Below are positions 53,106 through 64,000 of a DNA stretch of 64,000 nucleotides, piece by piece. A program made the translations under genes and the position numbers. The stretch spans positions 310,001-374,000 of the forward strand of contig JAPXFQ010001946.1 of the NCBI GenBank assembly GCA_028564705.1, given 5' to 3'. The stretch comes from Apricaphanius iberus. Its lineage: Eukaryota; Chordata; Actinopteri; Cyprinodontiformes; Aphaniidae. How positions within the stretch are numbered: position 1 is the first letter of the stretch; each line of letters opens with the position of its first letter. The notes under the pieces were generated by a model that was given only the letters and a program-made list of their open reading frames with translations, did not search any database and was not told where the DNA came from.

Positions 53106-54757
53106 ATTAGTTGGAAACTGACAACTCAAGAGGTACAACTACACAATGCAGAGAACTTTCCCTAAAACTTTCCAAAAAAAAATATTTATGAAGTACACAT
53201 GTAACATTTCGGAAATAATATGAGAGAGTGTGAATATAATTTCTTGCAGAATATCAGAATTGATTATTGGGGTCTCCTTAAAACAAAACATTGCTTGAAA
53301 ATGAATCCTTCCAGAGCTTAATGAGTAACCACACATCACTCACAAAAACTCTCAGAATTAATTTTTTATATAAACCCCAATAACCCTTCACTGCACCAAA
53401 AGCATCCTATGGGAAAGTATTGCTCAACTCGCTGAAAATTTCCCACAGCTAACCTTAAAAAATATTAAAACATCTAATAACAAACAAAACATATCAGTGA
53501 ACTGTCAAAATGTATAGCTATTATAAATATATTTAATAACCAAACCACAATACCATTCAAATGATCAGTGGTAATCCAGTCTAAAGACCAAAACCTCCCT
53601 AAAGCCACTTAGGCTTCAACTACATGTTCAAGAATCTGCTCAGACATCTCCAAGACTTTATTCCTCACACTCTTGCAACCCCCTTCTTTCACGAGAATGC
53701 TAGTACTGTTAGGGAAACATTTGGAATTTGCTAAGTGTACCTAGATCCAACATTTATAACCTGCATATATCATTTTCATAGCACAACTTCAAGGACATTT
53801 TTTTATTTCTTTTAAAGTAATTCTAGGTACTCTGGGATCTATTAGGATCTTTACAGTAGTCTCTAGGCTTCATTAATATTTGACATAACAACCATTTTTT
53901 TTTCTGGTGGAGACCTGCTGGGAGCTGTTGCCCGCTCACTGCAGCTGGAATTTTCTTTCACTTTGAGAACATAAAGAGTTCACAAATGTGGGAAAAACTA
54001 AAAATAATATGCTGTTTTCAGGAGAATACAGCTCCGTCCAGGGAGTTTCTGACAGGATGGAGATGAACTGGTGACCTCCCATCATTACCCAACCGAGAGA
54101 AGCTGGGGGGGAGGAAGGGGGAGAAGGAAAAGAAAGAGATGGGGAACAGAAAAGCAGGGAATAAGGATCCCAGAGGAGGGATAAGAGCAACCAAACAGCC
54201 ACTCGAAGGAGGTTATAAGAAGATGGAGACTGCGGGAGGCAATCCGCCTCATTGGGAAGAATGCATGATCTGTTGAACCCTCTGTTTGTCTCATCAGATT
54301 TACAAAGTTCAGTGGGACAAGAGTGTTTTGTGACTATGAAGCGTTCCTACATAACCACAGCTGCTATAGAAAAAGTTTAGGATAAACATTTATATTGTAT
54401 TGAATGGAAATAAGGAAGGTTTGTGTTTTCAAACTGTTTAATTCAAAATTCTGATTGAGAACTGGTCGAATTTGGAAATGCGTAGCACCATGCAGGCTTT
54501 TAGGCCGGGAATATACTTTTTTTTTAAACCTTCCGTAACGTTGCATTGACACAAGCAGCAGACTGCATTTTGGGTACGAACGCACTCCACGTAGAACTGG
54601 AGAATTGCGCTAGGGGACAGAGTACATAACTCATTCCAGATAGACTGCCAGATTTTTAAAGTCACAACATAAAAATACACAGCGCCGGTTACATAGATAT
54701 CCTATACAGGGGACATGGAAGTTGTTTTCTAAAATCCATATAAAAAATAAAAAATAA

Positions 54758-54761
<4 letters not shown>
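53106..54761. other. Non-coding DNA
   Basis: No gene or repeat recognised. A purine-rich plus-strand stretch (54090-54180) gives long minus-strand frames without domains. Confidence 0.4.

Positions 54762-54819
<58 letters not shown>
54762..54819. repeat. (AT)n microsatellite
   Basis: An uninterrupted AT run preceded by (AAAT) repeats. Confidence 0.97.
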
Positions 54820-54823
<4 letters not shown>

Positions 54824-57800
54824 TTTTAATTAGCCTAATCCTAGCAAAGTCAAAGCATCACAAAATTAGTTGTTTGGCTTCCTACAACTAAAAGCAAAAC
54901 ACCTTTACACAGATGTTGATACACATCCTGTGGATTTTTTAAATACGAATTGGTTGAAAAATTAATGAACAGTTTTTATAACTAAGGTCAAAGGATTAGG
55001 CCACAACAGACGTTTCTGATACAGACTGAAAACCATCTAACTTGTCCCCATCGTCCACATCTTTCCTTGAATCTCTATCATAAGGAGATGAAATGTCTTT
55101 ACATTGGAAACGATCCCTCCCTGCGAGGCTCGTCTAACTCACAACACATGTGTCAACAGAAGCAAGGCTGAAGCGGCTGATGTCACTCTGCAGGCTGCTC
55201 TCACGGCTTTATCAGGAAACAAAACTGGGGGCTGATTAAGAGACGAGATAGAAAACCTCACTGATGTTCTGCATCTCTCATCCGAGTGTGCTCGGCCGAG
55301 TTTGCAGCGCTTTCAACAGCTCTCAGTCTGATGCAATCAGCAGATAAAAAGCCTACATGTGAGTGTGAGAGTGAATGTAACCACACACACACATTTCATA
55401 AGCCAGCTTGTTATGCAGCAGCTTCTCTTTTTGGATCCTTCAGTCCTGAATCTATCCACATTTTGTATATTTTCCTCCAATTTCTGTGAAAAAAGGAAAA
55501 AAGACAAACATGCAGTCAAATCCCACACACCTCCCCCATTTCTGTTTTTTTGGTTTTTCTCCTTTTCCCATCTGTCCATCCCTGACAGGAAGTGGGTGCA
55601 TTAGCACAGCGAAGACTGGCTGATGGAATTAACTTCCATTATCTGACCATTTGCTGAAGGGGGAGGAGGATAAAAAAATTGATGGAATAGCAGGACTGAA
55701 GCGATAGAGATCCATCACCTCAACAGAACAAACCACTAAATGCATTTTTATCGTTTGTGTTGAGGCTTTTTTGGTAGGTTTTTTGTTCATGTGGCCAGTT
55801 TGGTCAGACACCAAATGTTCAAATCTAGAGTACTTTTTTAGATGACAAATCTTGTCTTTAGACTGAAACCCTTCTGTCAGTGCTTTACAGCTCTGCTGGT
55901 TGCTGTCAGCTCTGAGCCTAGCTCTTCCTGCTGAAGACGTCAAACTTTCAAAGAAAGAAAGGCTCAGTGATTTTCTGAAACAGCTGAACACTGTGGTTTT
56001 TAATCAGGCTTAAGAGCCGGATTGATTTTGAAGTGAATAAAGACAGGATTTGCACAACTGTGAATGTGGGATAAGGTCGAAAGTAATTTAATAATCATAT
56101 TTTCTTTCTATTTATCAATTTTACAAGACAAAACAATGTACTATGAAAACCATATAACGAGAAACACTTACGTGTTTCCAAAGTAAATTTGACTTTATTA
56201 GTCTCTTTTTTTTCAGGATAAAGCAAATACCAAATTTAATGTACAAAATTATCCAACCATACATCCATCCATCCATTAACCACTCCACACCTTTTGCAAC
56301 CACTCACACCCTCTGTTGACCATTCTAAATCTGTGTAAATATTCCTCCTTTACATCCCTGTCACTGATCTGAAGGTAGTCAAAACTCCACCCCACTAACT
56401 TTAGTGTTCCTGGTTTGTTTTGCTGGTAAATTTATTCCAAAAGATACATCAAAATGCAAGTTTTTTGTGTGCTTATTTGTATTTCAGTATTATTCATTTA
56501 ACTATGGATCGTGTCTGGTGTATCTTAATTTTCATGTTTTATCTGTCTTCTGTCTTCCTGCTTGTCTGTATCCATGTTTTCCTTCTTTGATCCCGTCCAA
56601 GTCTGACTAAAATCTCTCAGTTTTGTTAAGGTGGATGAAATTATAGACCGTTCAAAATATAAATCAGATTAGACATAACGTCTGTAGGACTCTGGAAGCA
56701 AAAGATGAAATATGATTTTATTTTTTAGCATCACATTGAACCCAGTAACGCTTTCAAAGCAACAAAAGAACAATTTTATCCAAAGAAAACATGAGCTTTG
56801 TTTTGGATTACCTGAAGTCAAGAGTTGAATCTAACAGAACAATTCCAGGGCTGCCTAAGAGGCAAACTATGGCCTAAAAATCAGAGATTTTGAATATTTT
56901 TGCAAATATTACCAAGTTAAGAAGTAACATAATCATATAGTCCAAACGGACAACAAAAGAGACTGAATGCTGAAAATAAATCAAGAGGTGCTTAGACGAA
57001 ACAAACTTTTACTGGAATACTATTTATTTTAAATGTAATTTCCAGATTGTTCTATACTTTCACTAAATAAACAGAAATATCTACATCTGTTTTAATGTAA
57101 GCTTGTAAAATTTCAAAATATTTTTTTTCCATTTCAAGTCAAGTTAGTATGCCATTCCGGGAACAGGGAATGAATATGTATATGTATTTCCCTTAATATG
57201 TGATTCTTAAAGCAAAAAAGCTTGCATTTCTCGAGTAAAATGAAATAAGAAATTGGGATTGGGATCATCAAGAATGAGAAGTCATTGAGAGTAAAGTGTA
57301 TCAGTGGATGTGTGTTAATCCTTGGAATACAGGCTGTAATCTGTTGACCTCTCAGCTCATAAAAACATACACTTCCTTTGAAAGAAAAAAATAAATAAAA
57401 AACGCATCTCCAGGCCAAACATATTTAACCATCAAAGCAGAAGAATGAAACAACATTATCGACTCCAAACCTAAAGCCGACCTTAATCCAGTGTGTGAGA
57501 GGAGTCAGCTACTTCGTCCTGCTCTTTATCGCCATCTCACAAACAAACAAAGACACACACACACATACGGACGGTGGCAGTAGCCGGTGGGTGTGCAAGC
57601 AGCTGTGAATAATTGTGTTTACAGATGGTATATGTGCGACCTGTGGGTTCACAGACACTTCTCAACCCCTCGAAGAAAGACAGAAGACAGCTGTGACATT
57701 TAAAGTGAATGTCTCTCTTTCCCTTCCTCGTCCCTCTCCCTCCCGCCCTCTTCGTTTTATTTCTCCACCCACTTCAACTTATTCACCTCACTTAGTTTAA

Positions 57801-59189
57801 TTGGTGTAAGTGTTAACGAAGTGTTACGAGCCAAAACAGAACAATAAACAGTGACATAGGTAAGTAAAGATTTGGCAAATTGCTGATTTGAAGTTTAATT
57901 TGGCTCCATGATGTAGGAAAATTAGCTATTTTATTTATACTTCAGGGAATCTCGTTTTAGGCACTAAAAGCCACCTGTTAGTGTGCATCATTATCTAAAT
58001 GTAAAGTTATCACGCACAACACACAAGTGGCTCTTATTCTCGTCTTGTTCTGATTCATGCTCTTGCATTTTGCTGATTATTGGGATAAGTTATAGCCTTT
58101 ATGCACAAGATGTTCTACACTTTAAATATTTAAATGAGGCTTTTCAAATATGCATCAGAGGTAGAGGGCTGTCGATGGATTGGTCATAAGCATCTCTGAA
58201 TGGTTTCATGTTTGTGCAGCAGTTGCAGAAAAATCTAATCAAAAAGATTTAATAAAATATCTCGTTAAAGGTCAGAGAAGACAGATGATTTAAGAAAACA
58301 CTTCATTTGTCTTTACTGATCTTCATTGACTTGCAACTAATTTCTGACAGCCATGTTTAATTAGTTCAGTATATACTGCACTGCTGGCTCTTAAAGCAAG
58401 TGTGAGATAAAGGAATTTTGATTCAATAAATGCAGGGAGGCAACATAATTTCCCTTTAGCTGATATGCAACTGTGTAGGATAACTGAATGCTCAGATCAA
58501 TTAAATAATGAGTCAAATTATATCTGTAGAGGATTTTCATGCCTAGAAGAGTCAGACAAAATGTTTCACACTGTTTAAAAAGTTCAAAACAGACGATGAC
58601 AAACTAAGTACATGTGATTTTGAAATTGAGACCCTGTGTCTCAATGTGTTTACACATAAGAATAAAATTAAAAGCAAAATTGAATACTGCTGGCAGCTGA
58701 AGTAAGGGAGTCAGACATACTTGGGACACCCCAAAAATGTATCGCCTACATTGGATAACAAAAGCGTTTTGTGGTATTTTCAAATGTATATTTTGAATCA
58801 GGAAGCTGTAATGATTCATCTTCCTTTAGTAATAAAAATCATGACAAATGAATTTGATCAAATAGTTAAATCCTAAAAAACTGATTCGTGAAATGCATTC
58901 ATGCTGATATTTGAGCAAAGAGTTGAACTCAAAGAAGCCTCTAAATTGTTTCCCTATTCCTGCTGCCTTTTTACCTCGATCGCTTCTGCTAAACCTTCTA
59001 CAGTTCAGATGAACCATTATTCTTATAAGTCAGACTTATTATTATTCTTTGAGTAAATGATTCAAAACGTACTTAATTTTTTGTACTCAATTTAATATTT
59101 TTTTCCATTGTGTATGTCATTAATTCAATCAGAAAGAAGTCTATGTTAAAGTTTATCCTCAATACCAAAGACAAGTTAGGATCCTGACA
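54820..59189. other. Non-coding DNA
   Basis: Mostly AT-rich. Positions 55100-55350 are GC-balanced and may be a conserved element. A (CATC)n run is at about 56263-56278 and a (CA)n run at about 57551-57565. No gene is supported; the overlapping frames at 55286-55604 and 55629-55991 show no domain. Confidence 0.45.
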
Positions 59190-60135
59190 CTCTTGGGCTC
59201 TTTTATCAGCAAGCCTTGACCACCTTAACACTGCTGATCTGCTGGGATTTCATGCATAACTATCCTTCTGGTTTCCTAAGTCTGGTCTGAACAACAGAAA
59301 AAATCAGCAAGCAGCAGAGGTGTGGACAAAAATGCTTAACTGGGGACAGATAAGAAAGGGCAGGCTTGTGGAAGACTCGATATAAAGTCAGCATTTGCTC
59401 AAATAATATCTCCTTAAAGTCAAACTTTGGGGAATATCATCTATAATTGGAACACGCGTCCAGTTTTGAAGCAGATTTGGCCTTAGCAACAATAGACCAC
59501 ACTAGGTGTCACTTCGTTCAGCTAAGAACAGAAAACTGATGTTGAAATTCACACAACCTCACCAAACTAATCCAAGCAGATTGAAAATTGTTGCCTGTTT
59601 CAATGAGTCATGACTTCAGCTTTGAGATTCATAAATTTGATTTAGAACTACATAGACGTCTAAGGATCCATCATGCTTTATATCAAAGGTTCAGGTTAGT
59701 GGCTTGATGGTATGGGAGATATTTTTTCAACACATTTTGCTTTTCTCAGTACCACCCATATTTTTTTTAACACCAGGGTGAGAGAGTATTTGGACCGACT
59801 TTGTACATTCCTATAAGACCATATTGTAACAATCTTCTGATGATTATTTTAAGCAAGCTAATGCAAAACAATTCAGATCATCTCAACACTGATCATCTCA
59901 TTTTTTTAACATCATGATGTACTCCAGTGGCCTCAGCAGTCATAAAATCTCAAACCAATACAGCAGCTTTGGGGTGCGGTTGAAGATATTTGCATCATAG
60001 ATGTGAAACTGACAAATATGGATGAACTACGTTCTATCCTCATATTAATATGGATCAAAATCCATACAAAAAATATAGGTATGTCTCAAATGCCTTGTTG
60101 AATCTATGCAATGGAAAAATAATGATAGTTCTGAA
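59190..60135 (+). mobile_element. Tc1-like transposon remnant (family shared with 62510-63170)
   Basis: Plus-strand words follow one Tc1-like transposase in order: 'cactgctgatctgctgggattt' (about 59230), a stretch with 'cagctaagaacagaaaactgatg' (about 59520), HHALYQRFRLV (about 59668-59700) followed by a WYGRYFF-like block, 'tgtactccagtggcctcagc' (about 59920; intact relatives read VLQWPPQSP) and 'atattaatatggatcaaaatcc' (about 60043). Stops and small deletions make it inactive. Ends were not resolved. Confidence 0.72.
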
Positions 60136-60139
60136 GTAA

Positions 60140-61357
60140 AAAGTTGGTCCAAATCAGCAAAGTGTAGCAAAATAAAGTGATAAAATATTATCAAATAACA
60201 ATTTTATATAACCAGACCAGACTAATTTAGGCTTACAAAATGGCATTTTCTGGGACTAAAATAAAGAAACAGTGTTTGAATACCAATCTTTTTAGCTGTA
60301 CTACATTACCAAGACCATTGAAAGATGAAAAGGGCAAATTTGGTCCTTAACAGAGGAAAATGTTTGTCTTGAAAATGATGTAAATTTTTTCTGAGATTGA
60401 TGACATGACTTGCGACCAAAACAAAAGTTTTGGTATTATCTACTAATACATATTATCACTATTCTGTCCATTGTAGTAATCTAATTCAGAGCCTTATGAT
60501 GGGAGATACTCACAAATTGGAGCAGTTCATGCTGTATGGACCTGTGACTTTAATACAGTAACATAAAAAAGACAGAAATAGATGCAAATATCTTGTGACA
60601 TTATTATATTTGCATTAAAACCATTAAATCAAATAGTAACCTAATGAGAGTGGTGGAAGATAAATCAGTTTTCTTGTTGTTTTAGTAGAAAAAAGAAAGG
60701 GAAACAATTTTAAGAGTGTAGCACCAGTTCCCATGTTCTCAGTTGTATTGCTTATGTCATCTGCTTTAAAAGCTAAAACACTTCAGTGAGGTTTGTACCT
60801 ATGGGAATGTTAGCATCATTGCACCTCTAAATGTGTCAGTAAACTGTATAAGACTGATTCCTTTAAAACCTGTTGGCTGTTTAAACACATTACCAACTGT
60901 TTTTCTTTAAGGCATATGACAGGCTCAGGAAGTACTAACCGGTTATGTCCAGGATCCATGAGTGTTGTGTTCGCGTACTTCCCGTTAGCCACCCTCTGTG
61001 GCTCAGTAAGTGGAGCTGATGGAGGGTTGAACTAAGTATGATTTACATAATTGGGATGTTAATTTGTTAAGCTGTGGGAGTTGATTATGTTGCATATTGA
61101 TTGTGTTGTGCTGCTGTGAGGTCGCACACCTCTTTAACGAAGGTATACAGTGTGCAGCGCAGGGAATTGTGGGAATTTGATTACATGTACAGTGTTAGTT
61201 TTCCTGCTGACAAGGTGAGTGTGTGATGAATATTTTGTAAGTGCATACTGGTGTGTTCTTGAGCCTGTTTATGTGTGTCTGCTCCCCTCAGGGCTGATGG
61301 ATGGATGGAGGAGGTGAGAAAAGGCAAAGAGGGAGGGGAAACTCCACCTGGTCTTAC
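60140..61357 (-). other. Downstream intron, proximal part
   Basis: Intron sequence starting with the GTAAG donor (complement ending at 61357). No coding frame or recognisable repeat was seen between the exon and the Tc1 relic that ends near 60135. Confidence 0.6.
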
Positions 61358-61577
61358 CGTTCTCCGGGTGTTCCATCTCCCCGATGCTGCCGTCAGGGGT
61401 GGTCCTCTCAAAGTGGTCTTCTGGCAGTGCTAGTGGTCCGATCCGTGGGCCTGATGATGACTTTGAGCTGGGGGTCTCCGACTCCTCCAGGCCGCTGTCA
61501 TAATAGCTGTGCTGGGACGCATCCTGCAAATCCTGGGCCTGATTGGAGGTGGAAAAGGTTACTCGGCGGTGGGGCAG
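61358..61577 (-). CDS. pcdh1: Delta-1 protocadherin (PCDH1-like) internal exon, cytoplasmic tail
   Basis: This is an internal exon of 220 bp. On the minus strand a pyrimidine-rich tract and AG (complement at 61578-61579) precede it, and it ends in G followed by GTAAG (complement from 61357 down). It reads open for 73 codons from phase 0 and leaves one base, so the 3' junction is phase 1. The peptide starts LPHRRVTF, contains YYDSGLEESETPSS and GPRIGPLALPEDH, and ends with TTPDGSIGEMEHPEN. Delta-1 protocadherins are homophilic cadherin-superfamily adhesion receptors. This block belongs to their cytoplasmic tail, and RRVTF (61554-61568) is the protein phosphatase 1-alpha docking motif of conserved motif CM3. 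The words QDLQD, SQHSYYDSG and GEMEHPEN fit PCDH1 better than my recollection of PCDH7. Family membership is near certain; the paralogue is inferred. An ATG-initiated frame spanning 61269-61529 is only this exon plus intron read-through. Confidence 0.93.
61554..61568 (-). other. PP1 docking motif RRVTF
   Basis: Codons CGC CGA GTA ACC TTT encode RRVTF at residues 4-8 of the exon. This matches the RVxF class of protein phosphatase 1 docking sites and is the CM3 signature of delta-1 protocadherins. It is intact here. Confidence 0.85.
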
Positions 61578-62509
61578 CTGAAATAAGCAGAAAGAAGGGA
61601 AAACAAGGCATTAGTATAACCTTATCTACGTTTTTATTGTAGCAAGCTCATTTATCCAACAGATAGATTCAAGTTTAGCTTGGTTCCGGGCCTCAGAGCA
61701 GTTCCATTTCATCCTAGTGCATCCAGGTTAAAAATGGGAGTTGCCAATAGGAGGGATGGGTGATTGATTGCTTTACTCCATTCAGTGTTTACATTTACAA
61801 ACTGGTATGTGAGAAACATTGACCTCATACACCAGAAGTTCTACAGCCAGGGAAATTGATCACTTTAAAAGAACAATTGATAGACTTTGAAACAATTTCA
61901 GTTTATGTTTTCCTTCATCCAATACAAACCACTCATCAAATAGTAGCAAGTTAGCTTCAGTTGAACTTGTGTCATATGACTATTGTATTTAAAATACTTA
62001 AGCAGACATTTTTAAGCATAAAATACAAATCCAACATTCCCAAAAAATAAAATCAACAAAAACCTGTAAAGGAAAAACGTTAATTTATTTTCTTGTGATG
62101 AGACACTGCTTTTTCATTAAGTACATTTAGAAAATCAAATATATATTTAAAAAAATCTATTAATACTACTTTGAAGAATTCTTAAACGAACATTTTATTT
62201 TGCATCATTAGAGTCTCACAATTTCTTATAATGACACACTATCCAAAGGTTTACATTTTCTAATGAATGTTGACTTAAAGGGATATTCCAACAAATGGAA
62301 TGCTTCCAAATCAGGGGAATCACTGAGCTGGTTACAAAATGCTTTTTTCTCACTAATCTATTTCTGGGGAATATTGCATCATAAATTTTTATTTAGGGGT
62401 GGAATGTCACTTTAGCACGTTAGGTCAAAAACCTGTTAAAGACAACTACATATTGTTTTACCTCAAATTTTATTTAATTCGTGATTTTTATCAATGCTAA
62501 ACTCCAAAA

Positions 62510-63170
62510 TGTATTGGGTACAACTGCTCACCTGCTTTGTAATACAAACAGCCAATTAGCCAATCACATGGGATCAACTCAACATATAAAGATAACATTG
62601 TGTGGATAAGTTACTTAAGTTCAAATCAAGCATCAGAAATGGGAGCTAGGATAATTTAAGTGATTTTGAACATGGAAAGGTTGTTGGTAGCCTGTTTATT
62701 TCAGAAGCTGCTGATTTTTTGACACTTTCAAAAAAGAAAAAAAAAATTACTGTACAAGTTCTTGAAAGAGAAAATATTCAGAGACTCGAAGTTGTGTGAT
62801 TTAGAGAGGTTTGTTGATGTAAAAACCCAGAGAAGAATGGTCCTATTGACTTGAGAAAATAGAAAGTTAAAGTCAGTTTTTCCAACCAAGGTATCCAGAA
62901 TGCCATCTCTAAATGCACAACATGCATGCCTTTAATAATCTCAGACTGGTTTCTTGAACATAACAAGGTTTACTGTACACACGTGGCCTCCAGGGTCACC
63001 AAATCTCAGTCCACCAGAAGGCTTTTGGTGCAACGGAATTTCACAATATGGATGTGCAGTAGACAAATCTAACATGAACTGTATGATTTTGTCATCTTAA
63101 TATGGAACAAAATTACTCAACTATTTAACATTTTATAGTTTACAACACTGTGGAAGGAACTATGTAAATC
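62510..63170 (+). mobile_element. Tc1-like transposon remnant with internal deletion
   Basis: It begins with the family's left region ('cagccaattagccaatcacatggg'), then an N-terminal block around 'aagtgattttgaacatgg' and 'ttcagaagctgctgattttt', and 'aaccaaggtatccagaatgcc'. At about 62930 it jumps to the C-terminal part: 'ataatctcagactggtttct', a block corresponding to the 'WPPQSPxLNPIEH' region ('tggcctccagggtcaccaaatc'), then 'atggatgtgcagtagacaaatc'. The central catalytic part is deleted. The minus-strand frame here is a shadow. Confidence 0.75.
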
Positions 63171-64000
63171 CAACTTGCATAAAATCAACCACTAGGAACT
63201 ATTATTGGATACCCTTTTGGGATCTAACATGGAACATAATGAGAAACTATAATTTCTCAGGGTTTGATTAATCCCCTTAGAGTCATCAACATTGTTGAGC
63301 TCTGTGTGTTGAAAAGTAACAAAACATTGTTCTAGCTTGTGCAATGACCCAACATCTTTAGGCCTATCTTTACCCCTCGATCTGTGATTTCTTCAGATAA
63401 ACTTCCAACCAAAGGAATGCAATTTACGTTTTTAATGTTAGAATAGTTTAAAACACATAGGCTATTGCCCTAAAGTAACAAAAAATTACAGCCACTTAAG
63501 GAAAAAATGAAAAGCCATTTGAGGCTACAATCTTCCCAAAGCCAGTCACTGATCTGAAACATGATAAGCTGGCACTGGTGAGTGAGGGGCTGGTACAAAC
63601 GAAAAGAATCACATCTTTTTCAAAACAACCCACCCGGCTGGCAACCCACTCGCTCATAATTCAGCCAGTATTCACATCCTTGGGCCAAATCTGTCTCTAC
63701 CAAAAAGATCTAAATAAAGCATGACCAAAAAAGTTTAGATGCAGGTTGTTTGACCATGGAGATGTTACATTATTATCAGTGTCTATATGCTAAATGTAAC
63801 CCAGGATAGTCACAGATGCTGAAGTCAATGTTAGGGTTCTTACTTTGTCAAAGACAACAGGTGCATAAATGCTCAATATGTAAGCCACTCACATGTTCAT
63901 GAAATAAAGGAGTAGTGAATTGCAGTAGCCAGCTGTTTATGCATTTAGAACTTGACTTGAGAGCAGCATTAAGTCATTTATGCACCTGTTGTTCCCAGTT
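63171..64000. other. Non-coding DNA
   Basis: AT-rich; no further exon or repeat recognised up to the window end. Confidence 0.4.

Larger units (their letters stand above)
61578..64000 (-). other. Upstream intron of the protocadherin gene
   Basis: Sequence 5' of the exon on the coding strand. It begins with the acceptor tract next to 61577. Apart from a Tc1-like relic at about 62510-63170 it is AT-rich DNA without a frame I can support. The previous exon must lie beyond the window. Confidence 0.7.

Noticed and set aside
61269..61529. 86-codon minus-strand frame taken as a complete small gene
   Set aside because: It starts inside the protocadherin exon and reads through its donor into the intron; the true exon is 61358-61577.
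61301..61642. 113-codon plus-strand frame
   Set aside because: Antisense shadow of the protocadherin exon.

Overview
This window looks like nuclear DNA of a ray-finned (teleost) fish. It is AT-rich and almost free of protein-coding sequence, with canonical eukaryotic splice signals and a typical teleost repeat load: tRNA-derived SINEs with a fixed conserved tail, L2/Rex-type LINE ends, Tc1-like and hAT DNA transposons, and AT, AG, GT and GGAT microsatellites. Most open reading frames in it are chance frames in non-coding DNA.

The one exon I can call firmly is on the minus strand at 61358-61577: a 220-bp internal exon of a delta-1 protocadherin, best matched from memory to PCDH1. It encodes part of the cytoplasmic tail and carries RRVTF, the protein phosphatase 1 docking motif. 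I saw no other exon of this gene, so positions 1-61357 are either one very large downstream intron or partly 3' flank, and 61578-64000 is upstream intron.

The rest is non-coding DNA with transposon fossils. From left to right these are a BED-finger hAT relic (1.3-2.6 kb), a second hAT relic (7.6-9.1 kb), a LINE 3' end (16.0-16.4 kb), a Tc1-like element with both long inverted repeats (21.05-22.29 kb), Tc1 and SINE/LINE remnants around 33-38.7 kb, three non-autonomous DNA elements with target-site duplications (37.2, 40.5 and 43.7 kb), a solo LTR (49.77-50.08 kb), a LINE tail (52.9 kb), and two copies of one Tc1-like family on either side of the protocadherin exon (59.2 and 62.5 kb). Two SINEs (35.2 and 36.1 kb) also have direct target-site duplications.

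Three non-repeat segments stand out. Positions 25565-25700 have codon-like composition and an open frame but no recognised product. Positions 47040-47570 are CpG-rich with an RFX X-box-like palindrome. Several GC-balanced islands (about 28.0, 39.1, 45.3 and 55.2 kb) could be conserved non-coding elements. I found no convincing new biological system. The most useful items are the protocadherin exon, the unexplained coding-like segment and the well-bounded transposon insertions.
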